This document shows, one piece after another, positions 35,621 to 42,592 of a stretch of DNA of 64,000 nucleotides. Positions within the stretch are counted from its first letter, which is position 1. The number at the start of each line of letters is the position of its first letter. Below the pieces are notes generated by a model that did not search any database, was not told the DNA's origin, and saw nothing but the letters and a program-made list of their open reading frames with translations. Position numbers and translations under genes: made by a program. The DNA comes from Bdellovibrionales bacterium (GTDB taxonomy: Bacteria; Bdellovibrionota; Bdellovibrionia; Bdellovibrionales; UBA1609), in assembly GCA_016716765.1 (NCBI GenBank), contig JADJVA010000020.1, forward strand, positions 124,001 through 188,000. The letters are read 5' to 3'.

Positions 35621-36733
35621 ATGCGCTTTCTTGATTATCCAAGATCACGGCCGATTCAGAAAAATTCCGTTTTTTTGTTTTCGTATTTCCTTTTGTTTTG
35701 CCTCTCATTTTTTTCTTACTTGGGAAAATACTCACCCAGTATAGGTCTGGCTGAAGCAGAAGAATCCATTTCCTCGCTTGAAGAAAGGCTGAAAGCTGAA
35801 CCAGATAGCATTAAAATAAGATCTTCGCTGGCGCTTCAATATTCTAGATCTAAAGGCCAGGAAATGAAGGTGATCGAACTGCTGAGCCCCTTTACTGATG
35901 AACTCTCATTGAGCTCGCTCCTTCAGCTCGCAATAGCCTACCAAAATGTCAAAAAATACACGGACGAAGTCAGGGTCTTAAAAAAGGCTCTCGAAAGTGG
36001 TCCAAAGAGATATGACATACATTACAAAGTAGGCCTGGCCTACCTTAAATCTGAAAAATTCACCGAAGCCACAAACAGTATGAGAGACGCAATTAAAATT
36101 CAGAGACGGTTCCGGCAAGCCTACGACTCTCTGCTGGATATTTTCCAGCGCACAAAAAACAACTATGAAAGCCGTAGCATTCTACGGGACATGGTCAAGA
36201 TCTTTGGAAAGGACCCCCTTATCTACTCCCACCTTTGTCGGCTTGATTCGATCGATGGGTATCTTGAATCCGCAATAAAGGCTTGTCGTAAGGCAATGCG
36301 TATCGAAAAGGATTTACCGGACAACTATGTCTACTTGGCCCAAAGCCTCTTCGATAGTAAAGATGAAACAAGTGCGGGCAAAGTATTGATTCAAGCTGCG
36401 CGCCGATTTCCCAAATCGGAACTTGCCCAATGGGCCACAGGTGAATACTATTTGCGCCAGAAAAACTACGCAGGGGCACAAACATATTTTGCCAAAGCTG
36501 TCTCAGCCGATGAGAAGTCAGCACGCTCTTTGACTGGCTTGGCTGTTTGTCAATTCGAACAGGAAAATCACGAGGACGCCCTGGCAACCTTCTCAAAGGC
36601 CTGTGAAATCGACGAAAATGTGATCGAAAAAATCAGAGAAGCTGCAGGAAAATTACGTCTGGCAAAAAAAGATGAACTCTCCCGTCGCTACACAAAACAA
36701 ATTCAAGACTGCAAACGAAAAATCAAAGAGTAG
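35621..36733 (+). CDS. secreted TPR-repeat protein
   Basis: The 370-residue product has a signal peptide (SVFLFSYFLLFCLSFFSYLG, about residues 12-31). The mature part is a series of about eight 34-residue helical repeats, with TPR marks such as YDIHYKVGLAYLKSEKFTEA, YVYLAQSLFDSKDETSAGKV and AQWATGEYYLRQKNYAGAQ. It should bind other envelope proteins in the periplasm. It faces an S41-like protein gene with 14 bases between the ends. Partner unknown. Confidence 0.85.
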   Translation: MRFLDYPRSRPIQKNSVFLFSYFLLFCLSFFSYLGKYSPSIGLAEAEESISSLEERLKAEPDSIKIRSSLALQYSRSKGQEMKVIELLSPFTDELSLSSLLQLAIAYQNVKKYTDEVRVLKKALESGPKRYDIHYKVGLAYLKSEKFTEATNSMRDAIKIQRRFRQAYDSLLDIFQRTKNNYESRSILRDMVKIFGKDPLIYSHLCRLDSIDGYLESAIKACRKAMRIEKDLPDNYVYLAQSLFDSKDETSAGKVLIQAARRFPKSELAQWATGEYYLRQKNYAGAQTYFAKAVSADEKSARSLTGLAVCQFEQENHEDALATFSKACEIDENVIEKIREAAGKLRLAKKDELSRRYTKQIQDCKRKIKE

Positions 36734-36747
36734 CAGCCAAGAACCTC

Positions 36748-38001
36748 TTATTGAGTAGCGGCCTGCTCAATCCACGAGTCACGCCCACGAATGGCGTCCT
36801 CCAGGCGATAGCTAAGTATTCTATCGGGCCACACCCCTCCCGCTTCAAGATTGATCTCATCGTGAGTGAGATAGATAGCCTCAGGAACAGAGATACTATA
36901 GCCTCTTGGCAACGGATATAAAAAATACCATATCGCGAGAACCACATCTCCTGCAGTCGGCTCTCCCCATACTCGGGAACGGGCTCTCAGTTTAAAAGCG
37001 TAAGCGAAGATCTCCGATACCGAGCCCGTTTGAAAATTGGTCAATACTGTCACCGGTCCCCGAAAGCAGCCATATCCCGGATAGGTAAAAAGACCCACCT
37101 CTCCGGCCACATCCAAGAGTCCGTGCTGATAGGTCTCGTCCATGTTGTCCTCAAATTCCAATTTCAACGCCTTGTTTTTTCTCGGCTGGAGAAGGCGACC
37201 AATCTTGGTTCTGTCACAAAAGAAGGGAGAAAGAGCACGAAGAGCAGAAACAAATCCGCCGCCATGATTCTCTCGAATATCAATTATCATTTCCTTGTAT
37301 TGCGCCATCGCCTTCACGATTTTTAACCAGTCTTCCTTCTTAAAATAGGAATTCCGAAAGCTCGATATCTTCAAAAGGCCCACGTCCTTTTTTGCAGGGA
37401 CCAATACAGGATTAAAATCGACGTTAATTTCTGTCGGCTCCAAAAAAACTGAAAATCGCTTATCACCACGACGAAGAACAAATGTTCCAGAAAATTGATT
37501 GAGTTGCCACTCTGAATAGACAGCCTCTCCAGCATATTCTTCAACAAGATCTCCAGGAGCTATTCCAGCCCTGAGAGCAGCGCTACCAGGCAGCACCTCG
37601 ATGACAACATATTTATCTTCAATTTGGCGAACACGGGTCCCATTCTCTCTCCCCTGACCCTCCCAAAGAAGCCTATCCTCTGAAGGAGTATAAATCGCCG
37701 AATGAGAGATTCCAAGACGGTAGAGTTGAGCTTGCAAGCGGGACAGAACAGTACGCGTATCTTCGAGGTAGTCCATTTTCTGGGCCTCTGACCTACAGCC
37801 ATCTGCCCAATTGTTAAGTTCAGCGGACTCATCGTAGAATTTCTCTTCAACCAGACTACAAACATAAGCAATCAATTCGAGATGAATTCTGTGCTTTTCT
37901 GAAAAATAAGCCATGCCCGCCAAGAGGGACACCAGAAGAGATCCTCCGATCCATAAAATCCATGCTTGCTTTGTCAACATGCTTCCGATCGCTGCTCTCA
38001 A
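36748..38001 (-). CDS. S41/CtpA-like protein lacking the catalytic lysine
   Basis: The 417-residue frame begins with a membrane anchor (AWILWIGGSLLVSLLAGM). ATG 37980 is an alternative start. A PDZ domain covers about 130-185 (LPGSAALRAGIAPGDLV). The S41 core has MIIDIRENHGGGF at 239-250 and the nucleophile region TGSVSEIF with Ser327. In Tsp/CtpA enzymes the catalytic lysine lies 25 residues after this serine in GEPTFGKG. Here the same segment reads GEPTAGDV and the position is Asp352. Gln four positions later is also absent. The fold is kept but classical Ser/Lys peptidase activity is unlikely. It may act as a scaffold or use another mechanism. Confidence 0.85.
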   Translation of the reverse strand: MRAAIGSMLTKQAWILWIGGSLLVSLLAGMAYFSEKHRIHLELIAYVCSLVEEKFYDESAELNNWADGCRSEAQKMDYLEDTRTVLSRLQAQLYRLGISHSAIYTPSEDRLLWEGQGRENGTRVRQIEDKYVVIEVLPGSAALRAGIAPGDLVEEYAGEAVYSEWQLNQFSGTFVLRRGDKRFSVFLEPTEINVDFNPVLVPAKKDVGLLKISSFRNSYFKKEDWLKIVKAMAQYKEMIIDIRENHGGGFVSALRALSPFFCDRTKIGRLLQPRKNKALKLEFEDNMDETYQHGLLDVAGEVGLFTYPGYGCFRGPVTVLTNFQTGSVSEIFAYAFKLRARSRVWGEPTAGDVVLAIWYFLYPLPRGYSISVPEAIYLTHDEINLEAGGVWPDRILSYRLEDAIRGRDSWIEQAATQ

Positions 38002-38072
38002 GAATATCTCAACTGCTCAATTGCACATCTGCACAGCCATACATCTGCAGGACTGAACAACGGCACGAAAAA

Positions 38073-38098
38073 AAAGACCGGACTTATCGCTCCGGTCT
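38073..38098 (-). terminator. rho-independent terminator
   Basis: AAGACCGGA pairs with TCCGGTCTT around an eight-base loop. On the minus strand an eight-base T-run follows (A-run at 38068-38075 on the plus strand). It lies about 50 bases after the stop of the Fis-like regulator gene. Confidence 0.8.
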
Positions 38099-38149
38099 TC
38101 TCGTTTTCAGGCTAATAAAGAGATAAGTGAAAGCTTAAAATCCTTTCGT

Positions 38150-38581
38150 CTAAGCAACTCGTCTCCGTCTCGCAGCAGAAGGATCAATGTTGTATTGCTT
38201 AACCTTGCGATACAAGGTGGCTCGGCCAATACCCAGAGCCTTTGCTGCTTCAGTTAAGTTACCATTGAACTCATGAATGGCGTTCTCAATCGCATGAGCT
38301 TCCATTTCATTGATCGTTTGTACTTTTCCGTTATGATCCATGCGCTGACCTGGACCTGGGAAAGGAAGAATCTTTGCACCCACATCAATTGGCTTTGAAC
38401 CAATCGCCAATGATGGTAGTTCTCCAGCAAGCTGCTGAAGAAAACTAGAATCTCTCATTCCCTTCTGCCATTCCATATTCGTATAAACCTGAACAGTCAG
38501 ACCGTTGCTTTGTCCAAAGGACTTCAACTTGTCAGCTGTCTCACGCTCATCACACACAAGAATACACATTGTACGTACCAT
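38150..38581 (-). CDS. Fis-type helix-turn-helix protein
   Basis: ATG 38581 (MVRTMCILVC) is preferred because GGGAGG lies upstream at good spacing. The longer frame from 38611 lacks this. The 143-residue product ends in a Fis/NtrC-type DNA-binding domain: EMEAHAIENAIHEFNGN followed by LTEAAKALGIGRATLYRKVK. The N-terminal half (ILVCDERETADKLKSFGQ) resembles a short receiver-like or unknown alpha/beta domain. There is no AAA+ ATPase domain, so it cannot activate sigma-54 by itself. It probably bends or represses DNA. A strong terminator follows, so it is a single-gene unit. Confidence 0.8.
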   Translation of the reverse strand: MVRTMCILVCDERETADKLKSFGQSNGLTVQVYTNMEWQKGMRDSSFLQQLAGELPSLAIGSKPIDVGAKILPFPGPGQRMDHNGKVQTINEMEAHAIENAIHEFNGNLTEAAKALGIGRATLYRKVKQYNIDPSAARRRRVA

Positions 38582-38856
38582 GCTCCTATACCTCCCAGTA
38601 TATTGCCTCAAGGCAAGTCAAAAATCGACTCACAGAGTACCTATCAACGGCCCACATTGAGAAATAAAGGAAAAAAATGCCTACCAGGCCTCAAAAAGCC
38701 ATAAGGCCTTGATACACTTAGTGAAATAATTTGAGGCAGCATTTGTCCAGCAATTGGTCAAGGGATCTGCCTCAACTTGAGCAGCCTCCCATCGCCATCC
38801 AGATCTAAGAAATAGGGATGGGATGGGAATGTTCGGCCACTCTCCTTCAGATTTTT

Positions 38857-40095
38857 CTATTGAAGAAGTGCGGGGTTTACTGGCTGGCGAAATGAAGCTT
38901 CCCAAGTTATTGGGTCAATCTCAACCAGTTCGTTTGTTGGAATTCTTGGCGATGGCTCTTCTAACTCTTGGTTTCCAGCTACCTGCGGTTCTTCTAAGCC
39001 CGCTGCTTCCTGCTGCGGTGGTTCTACTTCGGTAGTGGCAGCGGCATCTGGCTCAGCAGCCTGGACAGCTTTGCTCTTCTTGGTTCGGCGTTCGACAGAC
39101 TCTTTAAATTGATCTTCCGTCAATTTTATTAATTCCCAGTCCTCGAACTCATCCTGAAGACTCCCAGTTGTCGCCCCGCTTGAATCCAGTTGAGCCTTCA
39201 CCACCCGAACATGAACCTGGCCGGCCGGATCTTTTATTAAAACCATAAGACCAACAGAACTGATCCTTGAAAATTCTGGTGTCAAACGAATCTCGCCGTT
39301 CGCCTGCACAACTCCAACGTTGACTTCAGAAGGTTGTGCGCCATTTTCAATGGCATCAGCAGCAGCTATCATAAAGACCTGCCCATTCTGATCAACTCTA
39401 ACAATAGGAGGAGGTCCGTCCGAAATCTCATCCCCTGACTGGATCTTGTAAGGATTTTCATACGGCATCAGAGCCACCCAGTATCCCACAAAATCCACAT
39501 CAAAGGCACCAGGAGTAGCCGCACTAGGGCCGCCTACCGTACCTGGGCTCGTTGTTGGATTATTTATTTGGGTTCCCGCTGCTAAAGCCTTGTTAAATTC
39601 GTCTTGTTGGTTTTGAGTGAATCTCTTAAAATATATGTCCTTCTTCACCATTTTCTGATTGCCCACCGGCTCCCCTGAACCTGACCCCGATGACTCCGGA
39701 CCACTCTCAACGACCTTGATATTATCGATATCTATTTTAGTTAACACAAATGAGACCGGACCTGACTCGTTCTTTGAAACCTCTGGCGTCAGGAGAATCG
39801 AGCCGTCCGCCTGCACGACTCCAATTTTGTTGAAACTACGTTTCTCTTCGTCGAAAACAAAGACATCGCCGTTAGGATCAATCCGTGTGACTTGACCTAC
39901 ATCAGAGTAGTCCTCAACGCCAGAGGCCTTTTCAGGAGAGTCTACATCTTTTGGAGAAGGAGCCCAGTACCCGACCAGGTCCTTGTCAAATGTCTTCTGA
40001 CCCTTATGTGTGGGCTTACTGCAGCCAATTGTTGAAGCCGTCATTAAGGCAACGGCCACGAGTGAACTCAGGCTTAAAATACTTTTACTCATCAT
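38857..40095 (-). CDS. lipoprotein with two similar domains
   Basis: The 412-residue product has a signal peptide and lipobox (TASTIGCSK, Cys25). Two similar units follow, about residues 38-170 and 196-345. Each starts with (K/V)DLVGYWAP or VDFVGYWVAL and continues with VTRIDPNGDVFVF or IVRVDQNGQVFMI, GVVQADGSILLTPE or GVVQANGEIRLTPE, and an F..T..Q..EF/F motif near the end. This points to an internal tandem duplication of a beta-rich domain resembling lipocalin-like or PQQ/strand-repeat units. A Glu/Pro/Ala-rich tail ends the protein. Function unknown. The second repeat element begins about 190 bases upstream of its start. Confidence 0.8.
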   Translation of the reverse strand: MMSKSILSLSSLVAVALMTASTIGCSKPTHKGQKTFDKDLVGYWAPSPKDVDSPEKASGVEDYSDVGQVTRIDPNGDVFVFDEEKRSFNKIGVVQADGSILLTPEVSKNESGPVSFVLTKIDIDNIKVVESGPESSGSGSGEPVGNQKMVKKDIYFKRFTQNQQDEFNKALAAGTQINNPTTSPGTVGGPSAATPGAFDVDFVGYWVALMPYENPYKIQSGDEISDGPPPIVRVDQNGQVFMIAAADAIENGAQPSEVNVGVVQANGEIRLTPEFSRISSVGLMVLIKDPAGQVHVRVVKAQLDSSGATTGSLQDEFEDWELIKLTEDQFKESVERRTKKSKAVQAAEPDAAATTEVEPPQQEAAGLEEPQVAGNQELEEPSPRIPTNELVEIDPITWEASFRQPVNPALLQ

Positions 40096-40284
40096 TAGCT
40101 TCCTCCGGAAAATAAAATTTGGTAGTTCGATAAATCTGACAAAAAACTAAAAAATCCGAATTGGGGATTTGCAATAAGAGAGCCACTTAATGAGCAATCT
40201 GGATGGAGGATAGGCTTTAAGCGAATGAAAAAAAGAAAGGGTCGACAGTGTACTCTGCGTGAATCAGAAGAAAGTCTGTTGCCT

Positions 40285-40496
40285 ATAAACTGGCCTACTT
40301 GATTGTTGTTCCAAACTCCAAGGGCGCCTGGCTGAAGCAATCTCAGGAGTCCTGGATCTTCAAACATACGTCCGGCAGCAGCGCTCACCTTGTGAGCACT
40401 GCACCAAGCCGAACTCGATCCTGAACCCCTGAGATTGCTTCATCCAGCTCCCTGTGTCTTTTGGACACAACAAAATCACCGAAGGCTTGCGGGCCA
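40285..40496 (+). repeat. left inverted arm, element copy 2
   Basis: The 212-base arm matches the reverse complement of 40864-41074. It contains a 31-base imperfect stem (40328-40358 with 40417-40447, four mismatches) whose loop has a clean GCTCAC/GTGAGC hairpin. Confidence 0.85.
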
Positions 40497-40504
40497 CAAC
40501 CAAA

Positions 40505-40656
40505 GATTCCAACTTCGGATGGTGACCATGGCAAATGACAGTGAAAGCTTCGAGAAGAAGGATCTCGAAAAAGAGGTCAATGTGATCCTTAAGGCTTCTG
40601 GAATCTCTCGGTGTACACTAGGTTTTGCGGATGGGGCGATTGATAATAAATCCTAA
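40505..40656 (+). pseudogene. remnant reading frame in the copy 2 spacer
   Basis: In the frame ending at TAA 40656, MANDSESFEKKDLEKEV leads into VNVILKASGISRCTLGF, which looks like a helix-turn-helix segment. The string SESFEKKDL also occurs in copy 1 with only synonymous third-base changes. It is not a convincing functional gene, but it fits a decayed DNA-binding protein once carried by the element. Confidence 0.4.
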
Positions 40657-40863
40657 CAAGGCGTAGGTGTGATTAAGAGAAAATAGAGGATCAAATCCGA
40701 TTTTTTTGACCTCCCCTGGCCGGCATTCGGCCCATGCAAAAATCAATAATATGTCGTCGGCGTCCGTCCGACTTTCTGAAAAAGGATTCCAACTTCGGAT
40801 GGCGATCATGGCAAATGACAGTGAAAGCTTCGAGCAGAAGCATACCGATTTTAATGCAGCGGC

Positions 40864-41074
40864 TGGCCCGCAGGCCTTCGGTGATTTTGTTGTGTCCAAA
40901 AGACACAGGGAGCTGGCTGAAGCAATCTCAGGGGTTCAGGATCGAGTTCGGCTTGGTGCAGTGCTCACAAGGTGAGCGCTGCTGCCGGACGTATGTTTGA
41001 AGATCCAGGACTCCTGAGATTGCTTCAGCCAGGCGCCCTTGGAGTTTGGAACAACAATCAAGAGGCCAGTTTAT
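40864..41074 (-). repeat. right inverted arm, element copy 2
   Basis: This arm pairs with the left arm. Its inner stem (40913-40943 with 41002-41032) has three non-Watson-Crick positions, two of which are G-T type on this strand. Confidence 0.85.
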
Positions 41075-41075
41075 G

Positions 41076-41528
41076 TTACCTACGACCAGACTTTATCTTG
41101 ATCTGCATTTTTGAAATCAAATGCACAGCCATTTTTTCCTGAACTTTGCACATTTTGAGTTCATCACGACGATAAGAGCGCTGACTGGGGGTCAAAGTAC
41201 CCGTTTCAAGCTCCATCTCGTAATCCAACTTGTTGGAACGAATTCCTTCCAACTCTTTGGTTTGCTGTTTGAAAAGCTTACTCACCCCACTCACGGGAGC
41301 CACATCCAACCACTCTTCTTTTGCTTTGTACCAAGCAAGCATTCGCAGAAAGCGAGCTTTGTTCTTGGCTAGAGTAAATGTGGGATACTGTTCCTCACGC
41401 AAGTCTAAAATATTTTCAATCTCGTCTAAAGCATGAAGGTCATCGTCTCTCACGACCTCGGCATCAGGAACCACCTTTAAAGAGAAATTCTTTTTCTCCT
41501 CCTGATTCAGATCCACTGAATTAAACAT
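41076..41528 (-). CDS. small charged cytosolic protein, unknown
   Basis: The 150-residue product has an excellent AGGAGG site before its ATG. It is helical and highly charged (ALDEIENILDLREEQYP, LAKNKARFLRMLAWYKAKE, SQRSYRRDELKMCKVQEKM) without signal peptide. The C-terminal half resembles a coiled coil. No family recognised. Its stop codon (TAA, 41078-41076) is two bases from the end of repeat element copy 2. Confidence 0.7.
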   Translation of the reverse strand: MFNSVDLNQEEKKNFSLKVVPDAEVVRDDDLHALDEIENILDLREEQYPTFTLAKNKARFLRMLAWYKAKEEWLDVAPVSGVSKLFKQQTKELEGIRSNKLDYEMELETGTLTPSQRSYRRDELKMCKVQEKMAVHLISKMQIKIKSGRR

Positions 41529-41860
41529 GCTGACCTCCTAAAAAAAATCCAGAAACCCAGAAACCCACAACAGTTAGGTCTATCTCAAAAATTCAAATCG
41601 TTCAAGGCACTTAGCTCTTTCGATTCATTTAATTGAACAAAGACTTCCCGACACCTTGATCAACCACCGCACCACAAATAGTTCCCAATGAAGTGAGTCA
41701 AACAAGACCGCGAAAAATACCTTTACCAGGCACAATCCAAAACTACGTTCTTTATCACCTTGCAAAGAACGAGCACAACTCCCCGTGCAAGACGAACAAT
41801 CCACCCGCCGGTCAATGCTTCATACACAATCCAGGCCAATTTTCCAACCGATCTTTCCTT
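41529..41860. other. 332-base gap, nothing clear
   Basis: Apart from the ribosome site of the upstream gene (AGGAGG near 41535) and a short direct repeat of CAGAAACC around 41550-41566, no gene, hairpin or promoter consensus was recognised. Confidence 0.4.
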
Positions 41861-42393
41861 TTAACCTTTTAACTGGTTCCGCTTCTTACGTGGGCCTTTC
41901 TTCTTTTCATCATCGAGGAGAAATTCCTCATCCAAGGGGTAATATCGATCGACGGCCTCCATCACTTCCTTTGAGGTGGCCTGCGGCCACGACCAAATCT
42001 CAGTCCGACAACCTCTCGATTTGAGGTACCAAATCAAAGGCAAAAAGTCCTTATCGCCTCCCAGGATAATCGCGACATCCATTTTATCCGACATTGTCAC
42101 CGCATCAATAACCAAAAAAGTGTCAGCATTCTTCGCAGGCCGGCGAATCTCACCACCCAGGCTCGCCCAAAAGACTCGAAATCTGCCGAAATGTCTTTGT
42201 ATTCAGGCTTATAGTACAAAATGCGAATGATTTCTCGGTCACCAACGCTATCCAATATCTTCTTGTAGTTGGTGAAGCCTTCCATGTGCTTAAGGCCACT
42301 CAGCTCAATGTTTTCGGCATCGACAAAAATCCCCACACGCTGAAAACAAAGCCTCTTTGTATTTGGGCCTATCGACTCAATCGGTTCTGCCAA
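41861..42393 (-). pseudogene. NYN-domain (LabA/DUF88-like) gene with a frameshift
   Basis: Two overlapping minus-strand frames together encode one NYN ribonuclease-like domain. The first (42393 downward) has VGIFVDAENIELS and IIRILYYKPEYKDISADFESF. The second (to 41861) has SLGGEIRRPAKNADTFLVIDAV and MDVAIILGGDKDFLPLIWYL. The acidic metal-site residues (Asp in VDAEN, Asp in VIDAV, Asp in GGDKDF) are all present. The break lies at the AAAA run 42169-42172 (TTTT in the coding sense). One extra T would join TCT TTT TGG and restore the frame. It may be a real mutation, a sequencing error or a -1 shift. NYN proteins are PIN-like RNA nucleases. Confidence 0.75.
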
Positions 42394-42592
42394 AGCTATC
42401 TCCTTCTTATCAGGTGCATGCTATACCGCTAGGCGCAATGCATTAGCACTTCGTCCGTCATTATACACAGCTTTCCATATGCGCTACCCTTCTTTTGTTA
42501 TTTTTTTATTTTATTTCTCACCCATTATCCGCTAAACACCCATCTGCATAATATTTCCGCAAAGAGAAGCACAAGCAAAAAGGGTTGGGTAA

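Larger units (their letters stand above)
40285..41074. mobile_element. palindromic repeat element, copy 2 (about 790 bp)
   Basis: This second copy has inverted arms 40285-40496 and 40864-41074 and a 367-base spacer. Its arms match those of copy 1 along the whole length apart from substitutions and small indels. It carries an extra direct repeat of about 58 bases (around 40505-40562 and 40787-40844, centred on the string AAATGACAGTGAAAGCTTCG), which occurs once in copy 1. The flanks GTTGCCTA (40278) and GTTACCTA (41075) could be a worn target duplication. No intact transposase is encoded. Confidence 0.8.

Noticed and set aside
40618..41000. Several overlapping frames on both strands
   Set aside because: They arise from the palindromic arms of repeat element copy 2.
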